Origin: an uncultured Paracoccaceae bacterium
GTDB lineage: Bacteria > Pseudomonadota > Alphaproteobacteria > Rhodobacterales > Rhodobacteraceae
DNA: 64,000 nt
Assembly: GCA_947495795.1 (NCBI GenBank)
Contig: CANMAI010000001.1
Location: 1 to 64,000 of the forward strand
Direction of reading: 5' to 3'
Part shown: positions 16,393-25,300 of the stretch, piece by piece
How positions within the stretch are numbered: position 1 is the first letter of the stretch
Layout of the letters: each line of letters starts with the position of its first letter
Made by a program: the position numbers and the translations under genes
The notes under the pieces: model-generated
Databases searched by the model: none
What the model was told of the DNA's origin: nothing
The model's input: the letters and a program-made list of their open reading frames with translations, nothing else

Positions 16393-16941
16393 GGAGACCT
16401 TACATAGATAAAAACTGTCAGCACTGTGGCGCTGGGTCTTGTATCAAACATGTCCTATTTGTCGCGGATGGGCAATCCCGGTTCGGATTTTCATTTCCGC
16501 AGAGCGGGAGAGGCGGTTTCACAAATGGCATACAACCTTAGGCTTATCGAATGTTTTCCCATTCACTCGCCTTTTTCGCGATGGTGACACGAAAACTGGC
16601 CCGTAAATCTTTGGATTTTCGGCGCTTTGGAGCGGAATTGCCATTCCGCCTACTTTCTGATTTCTGCGCACACATGTGTAACATATGCGACATACGTTCA
16701 GAACCAACGTGATAGTGTAGCGGAAGAGGTCGCGTTGTTCGCGACTGATGGAAGCCTTGCTTGTTGTATTGAGCCTGTCTTCCTTAACCACTGCCGCACC
16801 TTCGGGGGGGATACCAGGGTGCGGCGGTGGTTTCCTGCTTTTCTACCCGCAATCCGCTCCGCCTTCGCTTATTCGCTTGATGCGCTTGTCAGGGTCATGC
16901 GAACTTGCCGCAATTGCGGACCGCAGAGACGGGAGAGACAA
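16393..16941. other. Long divergent intergenic region between crp-like gene and amn
   Basis: About 550 bp without a convincing gene. The amn frame stays open up to 16627, but the upstream residues are not like AMP nucleosidase. The region holds short palindromes, for example ACACATGTGT near 16671, and the inverted pair GCGGAAT/ATTCCGC near 16632. It presumably contains promoters for both flanking genes, but none could be assigned. Confidence 0.4.
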
Positions 16942-18432
16942 GTGAAACCGAATACGACCCTGCCGGAGCTGCCGGTCAAGACACCGGAAGGCCTCTCTCC
17001 CAGCCTTCATGAAACCGCAGCCGCTGCGGTAGAGGACCTGCAGGAGCGGTATCGCGAGGCAACGGCTTTCCTGAGGGAACACTTCGATGCCGTCATGCGG
17101 GGGGCACCGCCGGAGGGGCGGTACAGGGCATATTACCCTCAGTTGTCGATCACCACATCAAGCTACGCCAAGGTGGACAGCCGCCTTTCGTTCGGCCACG
17201 TGGCAGAGCCGGGGCGGTATGGCGCAACGATTACGCGGCCCGATCTCTTTGGGAACTATCTGCATCAGCAAATCAGCCTGCTTCTGGAAAATCATAATGT
17301 GCCGATTGTGGTAGAAACCTCCGATACACCCATCCCGCTGCATTTTGCGATGGATGCGGGGCGACATGTTGAAGGTGCCATTGAGGATCATCTGGACAGG
17401 CCATTGCGCGATCTGTTCGATGTGCCGGATCTTAACACCACCAACGACAATGTCGTGAACGGGATCGGTGTGATTGATGGCGAAGGATTGCGGGCACTCG
17501 CCCCCTTCAGTGCGCAGCGGGTGGATTACTCTCTGGCGCGGTTGGCGCATTATACGGCCACAGCACCTGAGCATTTTCAGAACCATGTTCTGTTCACGAA
17601 CTACCAGTTCTACATGGATGAGTTTGTGACATATGCGGAAGCGATGATCCGCGATGAGGCTTCGGGCTATGTGGCGCTCGTGGCACCGGGCAACCATATG
17701 CTTACGCGAAATGGCGAGAGCGGTACGCCTGCTTCCAAGATGCCGCAGATGCCGACCTACCATCTGACACGGAAAGATGGTTCCGGCATCACGATGGTGA
17801 ATATCGGGGTCGGACCTTCGAATGCCAAGACGATCACCGACCATATCGCCGTGCTGCGCCCCCATGTCTGGCTGATGCTCGGCCATTGCGCGGGGCTTCG
17901 GAACAGCCAATCGCTCGGCGACTATGTGCTGGCCCACGCCTATGTGCGGGAGGACCATGTGCTGGATGATGATCTGCCCGTCTGGGTGCCGATCCCGGCG
18001 CTGGCTGAAGTGCAGGTGGCGCTGGAGGAGGCCGTGGAAGAGGTGACAAACCTCGAAGGATACGAGCTGAAGAAGATCATGCGCACCGGTACGGTAGCCA
18101 CGATCGACAACCGGAACTGGGAGCTGCGCGATCAGTCCGGCCCGGTGCACCGGCTGAGCCAGAGCCGCGCGATTGCGCTGGATATGGAGAGTGCGACGAT
18201 TGCTGCCAACGGCTTCCGGTTCCGGGTGCCTTACGGAACACTGCTTTGTGTTTCGGACAAACCCTTGCACGGGGAGCTGAAGCTGCCCGGAATGGCCACG
18301 CAATTTTACAAGACGCAGGTGGCGCAACATCTGCTCATCGGGATCCGGACGATGGAAAGCCTGCGGGAGATGCCGCTGGAGCGGCTGCATTCGCGCAAGC
18401 TGCGTTCCTTCGAGGAAACTGCGTTTTTATAG
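16942..18432 (+). CDS. amn: AMP nucleosidase
   Basis: Amn hydrolyses AMP to adenine and ribose 5-phosphate, linking adenylate level to purine salvage. The 496-aa protein is close to the usual bacterial length. It has an N-terminal AMP-binding regulatory half (FGHVAEPGRYGATITRPDLF, VVETSDTPIPLHFAMDAG) and a C-terminal nucleoside-phosphorylase-like half (MVNIGVGPSNAKTITDHIAV, WLMLGHCAGLRNSQSLGDYV, ALDMESATIAANGFRFRVPY). GTG 16942, preceded by GGGAGAG, places the start just before the conserved region. An upstream ATG-initiated extension is possible but lacks similarity. Confidence 0.93.
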   Translation: MKPNTTLPELPVKTPEGLSPSLHETAAAAVEDLQERYREATAFLREHFDAVMRGAPPEGRYRAYYPQLSITTSSYAKVDSRLSFGHVAEPGRYGATITRPDLFGNYLHQQISLLLENHNVPIVVETSDTPIPLHFAMDAGRHVEGAIEDHLDRPLRDLFDVPDLNTTNDNVVNGIGVIDGEGLRALAPFSAQRVDYSLARLAHYTATAPEHFQNHVLFTNYQFYMDEFVTYAEAMIRDEASGYVALVAPGNHMLTRNGESGTPASKMPQMPTYHLTRKDGSGITMVNIGVGPSNAKTITDHIAVLRPHVWLMLGHCAGLRNSQSLGDYVLAHAYVREDHVLDDDLPVWVPIPALAEVQVALEEAVEEVTNLEGYELKKIMRTGTVATIDNRNWELRDQSGPVHRLSQSRAIALDMESATIAANGFRFRVPYGTLLCVSDKPLHGELKLPGMATQFYKTQVAQHLLIGIRTMESLREMPLERLHSRKLRSFEETAFL

Positions 18433-18575
18433 CGTCTTTGCCGCCGCAAACTCGGAAAAATCCAAGAAAATAAGGAATTCGGAGTTGAGTTTTCTCACGG
18501 GATTGGATTTAGTCGCTCCACCCATCGAGATCGATTGGCGGAAAACAAAAACAGGACACTCAGGGAGCTACAAAA

Positions 18576-18866
18576 ATGGCCCAGAAACCAATGACAAAAA
18601 CACAGCTGGTTGCAGCGCTGGCTGAAAAGACCGGTGGCGACAAAAACTCAGCGAATACAATGCTTTCGGCTTTGACCGAGATTGTTACAGATGAAGTTGC
18701 CGCGGGTGGTGCGGTGACGCTTCCCGGCCTTGGCAAGTTTGCCTGCCGTGAGCGGCCCGCACGTATGGTGCGCAACCCGGCCACGGGTGCGCAGGTACAT
18801 AAAGACGCGGATCGCGTTGCGAAAGTGACCATTGCGAAAGCTCTGAAAGACGTGATTAACGCCTGA
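18576..18866 (+). CDS. hup: HU-family DNA-binding protein
   Basis: This 96-aa histone-like protein has the HU/IHF fold. The N-terminal helices read LVAALAEKTGGDKNSANTML, and the DNA-binding arm region reads GKFACRERPARMVRNPATGA, matching the conserved RNP-G. GGGAG precedes ATG 18576. The N-terminus MAQKPMTKTQL is slightly longer than in the shortest HU proteins. It ends in a clear hairpin terminator. Confidence 0.94.
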   Translation: MAQKPMTKTQLVAALAEKTGGDKNSANTMLSALTEIVTDEVAAGGAVTLPGLGKFACRERPARMVRNPATGAQVHKDADRVAKVTIAKALKDVINA

Positions 18867-18887
18867 TTTTACAGGCGATTGTGAACG

Positions 18888-18914
18888 GGGCCGGCCTTTG
18901 GGACGGCCCTTTTT
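18888..18914 (+). terminator. Rho-independent terminator of hup
   Basis: GGGCCG pairs with CGGCCC across a 10-nt loop, followed by TTTTT at 18910-18914, 22 bp after the hup stop. Confidence 0.85.
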
Positions 18915-19019
18915 GGTGACTGAATGGCTTTTTGCATTCTGCATGAATAATTTTTGACAGCTTCATAGGCCGTCTGTTGCACCCGAAGCACGCGCTGATG
19001 ACAACTGCCCGGAAGTCGC

Positions 19020-19109
19020 GCAGCTTTGACCCAATCAGACAGAGCTGGTCTTTCGAGTTGTCTTGATCCAAGCGCCAAGCACCGCCAGCCCAATGGCGGG
19101 AGTGCGGGA
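19020..19109. repeat. Dispersed intergenic repeat, copy A (partner at 49978-50083)
   Basis: It shares CCCAATCAGACAGAGCTGG exactly (19030-19048 and 50006-50024). At the same spacing it also shares a GTCTTGAT segment and CCAATGGCGG-(G/C)AGTGCGGGA. The match covers about 80 bp. It has no coding content I recognise and could be the worn end of an old mobile element. Confidence 0.7.
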
Positions 19110-19319
19110 CAAACCGGACTTGTGAGATTGCGGCTTTTGCTGGCTTAGAAAGCCTTAACATATCCGATCGACGCCCACACTCGTAACCTCGAAGCATTGC
19201 TTGATCTGAACAACAGATCTCTGGTCATGCAGGATTACGACATCATGGCATGCGCAGTTGCAGCAAAAATTCGATACTTCTTTGCTTGGTTCGTTCCGGG
19301 CATTCTCCGTGCGCGCATT

Positions 19320-19358
19320 CGGAGCCATTTCGGTACGTTTATTGACGTGAAAGTCAAA
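19320..19358. repeat. Short dispersed segment resembling 51487-51523
   Basis: CCATTTCGGTACGTTTATTG at 19325 resembles CCATTTGGGCCAGTTTATTG at 51492, and both continue into a -TGAAAGTCA- stretch. With the repeat above, this suggests the 19-kb and 50-51.5-kb gaps are remnants of the same element or element family. Confidence 0.5.
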
Positions 19359-19556
19359 GTCATATGGCGGTCTATATCTGGAGACGCAGGCTTATACCTT
19401 TGAGGCGTGGTTTCTGGCCGATAACTGCTGCGATCCAGAGGGATTGCTGCCGGAAAGAAACGGGCCATCAGAGCGCTGTGCTCCGATGACCCTGATCATA
19501 CGAACTGAGGCTGGTAGATGTCCTTGCCTCAGAACGATTGCGCTGGATGAGGCCGC

Positions 19557-20648
19557 TTACTGCCCCACCACCTTGAATTCGATCCGCCGGTTGCGGCTTT
19601 TGTTCTCAAGGGATGTGTTCGGCACAACGGGCTCCGCCTCGCCGTAGCCGCGCGATTGCATCCTTTCTGCCGGAATTCCGCGGTTGGAGAGATATGTGGC
19701 AACGGACGTGGCGCGTGCTTCCGAGAGGCGCTGGTTTACTGCCTCGGATCCATCCGAATCCGTGTGGCCGCCCACTTCGATCACCATTTCCGGGCAGCGC
19801 GACACAACATCATAGAGTGTATCGAGCAATGCGGTACTTTTATCGTCCAGCCGCGCGCTTCCGGGGCGGAAATAGATGTTACCAGCGCGAGACAGGATCT
19901 CGAACCGGCCAACGCAGGCGGCCGTGTCGAAGTTGCCTTGTGTTTCTACAGCAGCCGAGGCCGGATTGTCGGAATTGTCTTCCACGTCATCGTCGTCGTC
20001 GTCATCCTTAATGGCAGCAAGCTGCGCGCCGCCAATCACATTCCGCGCGAAGACAAAATCAAACGTCACCGAGCTTGAAGGGACGATCTGCACATTAGCT
20101 GCTTCCTCCAGCTTCTCCACACCGTCCATCAGGTTGAAATCCTTGACGGCCAGCGCGATTGGAGTGGTCGTGGCGACTGATACGATATCGGAGCTGAGCA
20201 AGGATATCGACACTTCGGCCACAAGATCCTTGGTGACGCCATGAAGTTCGATTGAATACGGCAGTTGCATCGTCTTGCGCCGAACTGTGGCGAGATCCGC
20301 AAGATCGCGTTCGCTGAGCTGTGCAGTGATGGTGGCCTTTGGGTACTGGAATGTCTCGAAGAACAGGAATCGCATGCGGACATTCCGCAAATCCACCTTG
20401 GTATCAACCGAATCGAGAAGGATCTCGACTGTCGCCTTACCGCTCTCGTCGATTGTGCCGGAGTAGGTTGCAAATGTGCTCGATTCGACAACCGAACTGT
20501 TCTTGATGGATTGGAACGTCAGGGTGGATTGATCGGCATTCAGCGTCCATCCATCCTCGAATGCATCATCCTGTGCTAGCGCGGCTGCGGACATCGCCAT
20601 CCAAAGCCCCGTTATCGCAGCTAAAAATCCAAAACCGTATTTACGCAT
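19557..20648 (-). CDS. Exported YceI-like/OmpA-domain fusion protein
   Basis: The 363-aa protein starts with a signal peptide (MRKYGFGFLAAITGLWMAMS, cleavage near ALAQ-DD). A YceI-like lipocalin-type domain covers about residues 33-205 (WTLNADQSTLTFQSIKNSSV, LHGVTKDLVAEV). A linker with seven consecutive aspartates follows. The C-terminus is an OmpA-type peptidoglycan-binding domain (IEVGGHTDSDGSEAVNQRLS, RNRRIEFKV). It probably binds a hydrophobic ligand while anchored to the cell wall. Start ATG 20648 gives a clean signal peptide. It is divergent from the T6SS-linked cyclase gene. Confidence 0.85.
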   Translation of the reverse strand: MRKYGFGFLAAITGLWMAMSAAALAQDDAFEDGWTLNADQSTLTFQSIKNSSVVESSTFATYSGTIDESGKATVEILLDSVDTKVDLRNVRMRFLFFETFQYPKATITAQLSERDLADLATVRRKTMQLPYSIELHGVTKDLVAEVSISLLSSDIVSVATTTPIALAVKDFNLMDGVEKLEEAANVQIVPSSSVTFDFVFARNVIGGAQLAAIKDDDDDDDVEDNSDNPASAAVETQGNFDTAACVGRFEILSRAGNIYFRPGSARLDDKSTALLDTLYDVVSRCPEMVIEVGGHTDSDGSEAVNQRLSEARATSVATYLSNRGIPAERMQSRGYGEAEPVVPNTSLENKSRNRRIEFKVVGQ

Positions 20649-20822
20649 CTGAAGACCCAATCTCTCTTAGCTTTCGGGAGTGTGCATATCTTCTGGCACA
20701 AAACATTTTCCGATTTTGTAATGATTGCGACAGATATCGCTAAAGGTACCCCTAAATTCGATTTCAATCAACGCTCGCTCAAGGCTGGCGTTTTCAAGCA
20801 GCTGATTTTCAGGTACCCCTTT

Positions 20823-20851
20823 TTGCCAGTATGATGGCTCCTGCGTATATC
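20823..20851 (+). promoter_or_regulatory. Possible sigma-70-type promoter of the cyclase-FHA gene
   Basis: TTGCCA (20823-20828) and TATATC (20846-20851) are separated by 17 bp, 20 bp before the start codon. It resembles a housekeeping promoter with a very short leader. Prediction by eye only. Confidence 0.35.
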
Positions 20852-20870
20852 TATTCGGATTATAGTTCTT

Positions 20871-21797
20871 ATGAGTGCAGCCTGTGTCTTGATCGCCGAT
20901 ATCTCCGGCAGCACCCCCCTCTATGAGCGTTTGGGGAACACAGCGGCGCTGGCGGAAATCAACCGTTGCCTGGATAGCCTGAAAGCCGTTGTGGGTGAGG
21001 GGGGCGGAGAGTTTGTCAGCTCCAAGGGTGATGATGTGCTGGCCCTTTTTGATCATCCTGATCGCGCGCTTTCCGCTGCCATGGAGATGCTCCGCCGCCA
21101 TGCCGATGATGTGCTTTCAATTCACGCAGGGCTTTACTGGGGGGAGCTGGTGCATTCGGGAGAGAATGTTTATGGCAAGCCGGTTTACACGGCAGCCCGG
21201 CTGGCGGCATTGGCCAAACCCTGCGAGGTTCTTCTGGGGGATACATGCTTTGACATGCTGAGCGCCGAGAGCAAGGCGCATCTGACGGCAATCGGAACGC
21301 TGCAACTCAAGGGTAAGCCGAAACCGACTGATGTGCATTCCTATGTTCATGTGGGTGCTGCGCTGACCCACACCGTTACCATGCACCCCCGTGCGATGCG
21401 CGTGGACAGGAACAGTTTCGCGCTTTTGTCTTGCGGAGAGAAGACATGGCGCCTCTCTGAAGGGAAGGTGTTTACGGTTGGCCGCTCCGACGATTGCAGT
21501 TTTGTTCTGCGAGAGGCGTGGGTATCCCGCCAGCACGCAAAGCTTTCGGTTACCCGTGGGCTTGTGGAATTCACGGATCACAGCTCCACCGGCAGTTTCG
21601 TGATTTCGGGTGATCAGTCCGAGATCGAGATATGCCGCCAGTCCATCGTACTGAGCGGGGCTGGCAGCATATCTCTTGGCATTCCGCATGCCGAGCCGAA
21701 ATCCATTCCGCTGAACTTCGAGATTGCCGAAATAGCTGAGGCGCCCGCTTCGCTTGCACGCAAGGAAGAGACCGAACAGGCAAAAGATGATGAGTGA
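20871..21797 (+). CDS. Class III nucleotide cyclase domain fused to an FHA domain
   Basis: In this 308-aa soluble protein, residues 1 to about 165 form a class III cyclase domain: metal-binding Asp10 in VLIADISGSTPLYERLG and Asp54/55 in SSKGDDVLALF. Residues about 195-275 form an FHA phosphothreonine-binding domain (FTVGRSDDCSFVLREAWVSRQHAKL). The usual VN-AARL motif reads VYTAARL, so the transition-state Asn is Tyr106 while Arg110 is kept. Activity may therefore be lost or altered. The FHA domain and its position upstream of the T6SS genes suggest it reads PpkA-type threonine phosphorylation. Confidence 0.82.
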   Translation: MSAACVLIADISGSTPLYERLGNTAALAEINRCLDSLKAVVGEGGGEFVSSKGDDVLALFDHPDRALSAAMEMLRRHADDVLSIHAGLYWGELVHSGENVYGKPVYTAARLAALAKPCEVLLGDTCFDMLSAESKAHLTAIGTLQLKGKPKPTDVHSYVHVGAALTHTVTMHPRAMRVDRNSFALLSCGEKTWRLSEGKVFTVGRSDDCSFVLREAWVSRQHAKLSVTRGLVEFTDHSSTGSFVISGDQSEIEICRQSIVLSGAGSISLGIPHAEPKSIPLNFEIAEIAEAPASLARKEETEQAKDDE

Positions 21798-22098
21798 GTG
21801 CCTGCAGAAAATATGATATACGTTTCGTTAGTACTTTAGTTCTTATCTGACGCGTGCAGTGTTCGGGCATGTCTTCGAAAGATGGAGTGAAGATCGTTAT
21901 GTAGGTTGCAAGTTGCGTGTTGGCTGAGAGATCCAAAAGATAGCTCAGTACATATCTCCTTTTTTGAAATGGGAGCAGGCATGCCCTGAATTTGCCACGT
22001 TCATGGTTAGTGTCGCGAAGAGTCACGTATGGCACAGCTACGGGCTCGATTAAGTGGTTAGGGTGCGGCAATAGCCGTGAAAAAGGAGTTCCCAGGAG
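21798..22098. other. 301-bp gap upstream of the caspase-like gene
   Basis: No gene or clear promoter was recognised. AGGAG lies immediately before the ATG at 22099. The gap is long for an operon, so the caspase-like gene may have its own promoter. Confidence 0.35.
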
Positions 22099-23547
22099 AT
22101 GTTTAGAGCGCTTGCCCTTGCCTTCCTAGTAAGTTGCATTGCCTCCATTTCTGCTGCCGAGAAGCGGATCGCGCTGGTGGTTGGCAACGGAGATTACGAG
22201 ACGATCGCGTCTCTGAAAAATCCGGTAGCGGACGGCCGGCTGATTTCCGAGACACTGGAGGAACTTGGCTTCGAGGTAACGCTTGTAAGCAACGGCGATC
22301 TGGCAACACTGCGGCTGCGCGTTGCCGAGTTCGGCCGCGCGTTGAGAGCGGCGGGCAAGGACGCTACCGGGCTGTTTTACTATGCCGGCCACGGCGTTCA
22401 ATCCTTCGGAACCAACTACATCCTGCCGGTCGATACCAGCCTGACCGACGCGGCAGATCTTGATCTGGTGGCATTGGAAGCGGCTTCGATCCTGCGCCAG
22501 ATGTATTCCGCACGGAACAAGACGAATATCTTCATTCTGGATGCCTGCCGCGATAACCCGTTCGATACGATTGCGGAATTTGGCGATACGGGCCTTGCAG
22601 AAATGAATGCGCCCACAGGAACCTACATGGCATTTGCCACCGCGCCGGGGGCCGTGGCTCTTGACGGCCGGGCGGGCAACAGCGCCTTCTCGGCTTCGCT
22701 CGCCAAGGCCCTGAAGGTGGAGAACAGCCCAATTGAACAGGTTTTCAAGACGGTGCGCGTGGATGTGCTGGAGAAGACCCGGGGGGCGCAGACGCCTTGG
22801 TCCACCTCGTCCCTCACCGACGAATTCGTGTTCGCCAAGGGCCCCGAAGTAACGCCCGGTGCCGATCCGGCGCAACAGGCATGGGAAGTGGCCCGCAGAT
22901 CGCGTGATGCACTTGATCTGACATTGTTTTTGCGGAGCAACCCCGACAGCCCCTATATCGAGGAAGCACGCGCGCTTCTGGCAGAAGTGATTGCGGAAGA
23001 ATTGATGCCGCAGGACGTGGCGAGCACACGGACCGTGGCACCGGTGCTTTCCGAGGCTGAGCTCATCGAGAAGGCCCGGACCAGCGGTACGTTGGAGGAT
23101 TACGCGGCCTATATCGCAGCTTATCCGAACGGCACATACGCAGAGCTTGTTCAGTACGAAATCTCGATCCTGCGTGAAAAGGCCATCGAAAACGGTGAGG
23201 CACCCGAAGAGACAGAACTGGCAAACCTTGCCATTGCCACTGCGCCGGAGCCAGGGCCCGTTACGCTTGCGACACCTATCGCCACTGGCCCTGAGCAAAT
23301 TCTCGGGCTGACGATAGACGAGGTGATCATAAGCCGCCCCCTGTTTCCTCCCATCGAGGATCTGCCCGAAGAGTTCTGGGCCGAAAAGGTCTGCACTGAT
23401 TGCCACCAATGGAACCCTGAGCGTCTCTGCACCCAGGCACAGGTATATCTTGGCACCGATGTGGAACGCTCCCTCAGCAAACAACACCCTTTCGGCGGTG
23501 CCTTTAAAAAGCATCTCAGTCTCTGGGCTACAAACGATTGCCGGTAA
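22099..23547 (+). CDS. Exported caspase-like (peptidase C14) protein
   Basis: The 482-aa protein has a signal peptide (MFRALALAFLVSCIASISAA). A caspase/metacaspase fold follows with the catalytic dyad His98 in FYYAGHGVQ and Cys150 in FILDACRDNPF. A middle part (about 250-370) looks helical and repeat-like. The C-terminus contains VCTDCHQW (Cys432, Cys435, His436) plus Cys444 and Cys481. CxxCH is the c-type haem motif, but in such a short domain it could equally be a disulfide or metal site. It lies just upstream of tssA on the same strand. Substrate and role are unknown. Confidence 0.88.
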   Translation: MFRALALAFLVSCIASISAAEKRIALVVGNGDYETIASLKNPVADGRLISETLEELGFEVTLVSNGDLATLRLRVAEFGRALRAAGKDATGLFYYAGHGVQSFGTNYILPVDTSLTDAADLDLVALEAASILRQMYSARNKTNIFILDACRDNPFDTIAEFGDTGLAEMNAPTGTYMAFATAPGAVALDGRAGNSAFSASLAKALKVENSPIEQVFKTVRVDVLEKTRGAQTPWSTSSLTDEFVFAKGPEVTPGADPAQQAWEVARRSRDALDLTLFLRSNPDSPYIEEARALLAEVIAEELMPQDVASTRTVAPVLSEAELIEKARTSGTLEDYAAYIAAYPNGTYAELVQYEISILREKAIENGEAPEETELANLAIATAPEPGPVTLATPIATGPEQILGLTIDEVIISRPLFPPIEDLPEEFWAEKVCTDCHQWNPERLCTQAQVYLGTDVERSLSKQHPFGGAFKKHLSLWATNDCR

Positions 23548-23716
23548 CTCCTGCGGCGCGCGTGATCGGTTGATATACGACTGTTAATAAAAGACTTTCT
23601 GGTTCGCCTTTTAACTTTCGGAACATTTTTCATGCAGGCCGTTGGCTATGGTCTCGGCAGACAGACAATCCATGCGCGGGCCACCCCGCGCCAACAAAAG
23701 TGACCAGGGACGGAAT

Positions 23717-24733
23717 ATGAGCCTGACAGACCTTCTCATCGCACATTCGGATGACGCCCCCAGTGGTGAGAACCTCGAATATGACGCGCTTTTCACCGAC
23801 CTTCAGCTGGCCGCCGCCGCGAAGGAGGAACGCCAGATCGGCGATCAGGTGCTGGCAGCGGAAGAACCTGACTACAAGGACGTTGTGGCCAAGGCGACGG
23901 CCGTGCTGGAGAAAAGCCACGATATCCGGGCTGCCGTTTACATGGCCCATGCCAAATTGCACACGGGCGGGCTGGAAGGCTTTGCTGATGCGACCGCCTA
24001 TATCCGCGGCTGCATGGAGCAGTTCTGGGAAAGCTGCCACCCTGAGCTGGACGAGGATGACGGTGATGCCACGATGCGCATCAACGCCATCGTTTCCCTC
24101 ACCGATACCAACACGGTGCTGCGCGGGCTCCGCCACGCGCCCCTTACAGACAGCCGGGGCTTTGGCCGGTTTTCGCTGCGCGATATTCTGATCTCCGAAG
24201 GAGAGATGGAACTGCCCGGCGATATGGAGACGCCCCCGGATACAAATGCCATCGGTGCCGCCTTTCAGGATACCGACCCGGAAACGCTGGCCACGTATCT
24301 TGCCGCCGCGAAATCTGCGACAGCAGACATTGAGGCGATTGATGCGGTTTTTGCTGAAAAGACACCTGGCGAAGGCCCCGAGCTGGAGCCGCTTCTCAAG
24401 ACGCTCAAGCGTATCGAGGGCCGGCTTGCGTCTGCTGTGGGGCTGCCGGAAGAGGCGCTGGAAGAGGAGGTACCGGAAAACGGTGCGGCGCCGGCGGCTT
24501 CGGGTGCCGCCCCTGCACCAACCGGCACGATCAGCTCTCGCGCGGATGTTACTGCAGCGCTTGACCGGATCATGGCCTATTACACCAAGCACGAGCCTTC
24601 CAGCCCGCTGCCAATGCTGCTCACCCGCGCCAAAAGGCTGGTGGACGCTGATTTCTTTACCATCATGAAAGACATCGCCCCCGACGGCGTAAGCAATGTC
24701 CGCACAATCGGCGGTCTGCCTGACGACGACTAA
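23717..24733 (+). CDS. tssA: T6SS baseplate/sheath-assembly protein TssA
   Basis: TssA-family (ImpA_N) proteins prime and guide polymerisation of the T6SS tail. The 338-aa protein carries the ImpA_N signature near residue 15 (SGENLEYDALFTDLQ) and 'DYKDVV', followed by TAYIRGCMEQFWESCHPELD. The C-terminal DRIMAYYTKHEPSSPLPMLL is the typical ending. ATG 23717 has AGGGACGG upstream, and the frame is open to 23642. It is the first gene of the tss run. Confidence 0.92.
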   Translation: MSLTDLLIAHSDDAPSGENLEYDALFTDLQLAAAAKEERQIGDQVLAAEEPDYKDVVAKATAVLEKSHDIRAAVYMAHAKLHTGGLEGFADATAYIRGCMEQFWESCHPELDEDDGDATMRINAIVSLTDTNTVLRGLRHAPLTDSRGFGRFSLRDILISEGEMELPGDMETPPDTNAIGAAFQDTDPETLATYLAAAKSATADIEAIDAVFAEKTPGEGPELEPLLKTLKRIEGRLASAVGLPEEALEEEVPENGAAPAASGAAPAPTGTISSRADVTAALDRIMAYYTKHEPSSPLPMLLTRAKRLVDADFFTIMKDIAPDGVSNVRTIGGLPDDD

Positions 24734-24777
24734 CCCCTCATTTCAACGACACTCTAGGATATAAGAAGGAGCTCCCC

Positions 24778-25299
24778 ATGGCCGACAGTTCACAGAAATT
24801 TATAGCCCGAAACAGGGCCCCCCGCGTTCAGATCGAATATGATGTGGAGCTTTACGGCGCCGAGAAGAAGGTGCAGCTGCCCTTCGTGATGGGTGTCATG
24901 TCCGACCTTGCGGGCAAATCCGAAGTGCCGCAGCCCACGATTGCGGACCGCAAATTCCTTGAAGTGGATGTCGACAATTTCGACGAGCGGATGAAATCCA
25001 TGAAGCCCCGCGCCTCCTTCTCCGTGCCCAACACGCTGACAGGCGAAGGCAACATGGCCGTCGATATCACGTTTGAGAGCATGGATGATTTCTCTCCTGC
25101 GGCCATCGCCCGGAATGTGGAGCCGCTGCGCAAACTGCTTGAGGCCCGCAGCCAGCTTTCCAACCTTGCCACATACATGGATGGCAAGACCGGCGCGGAA
25201 GAACTGATCGTGAAAGTGATGCAGGACCCCGAACTGATGAAGGCGCTTTCATCCGCGCCGAAGCCCGAAGACGAAGATAAAGCAGAGGACGCTGAGTAA
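24778..25299 (+). CDS. tssB: T6SS contractile sheath small subunit TssB
   Basis: TssB (VipA/ImpB) pairs with TssC to build the contractile sheath around the Hcp tube. The 173-aa protein shows the family signatures NRAPRVQIEYDVELYGAEKK, LPFVMGVMSDLAG, and FLEVDVDNFDERMKSMKPR. Strong AAGGAGC precedes the start. It is followed by tssC after one base. Confidence 0.96.
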   Translation: MADSSQKFIARNRAPRVQIEYDVELYGAEKKVQLPFVMGVMSDLAGKSEVPQPTIADRKFLEVDVDNFDERMKSMKPRASFSVPNTLTGEGNMAVDITFESMDDFSPAAIARNVEPLRKLLEARSQLSNLATYMDGKTGAEELIVKVMQDPELMKALSSAPKPEDEDKAEDAE

Positions 25300-25300
25300 G

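Larger units (their letters stand above)
18915..19556. other. Gene-poor region carrying two dispersed repeat segments
   Basis: About 640 bp without a recognisable gene between hup and the YceI-OmpA gene. It holds two segments that recur around 50-51.5 kb (listed separately). Short open frames on both strands encode nothing I recognise. Confidence 0.5.

Noticed and set aside
16627-16941. In-frame N-terminal extension of the AMP nucleosidase
   Set aside because: The extra 105 residues show no similarity to the family and no ribosome-binding site at their start. GTG 16942 with GGGAGAG gives the usual length.
20744-20818. GGTACCCCT occurring twice, 65-66 bp apart, upstream of the cyclase-FHA gene
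   Set aside because: A 9-bp repeat twice in an intergenic region is too little to call an operator. The copies share no further symmetry or context.
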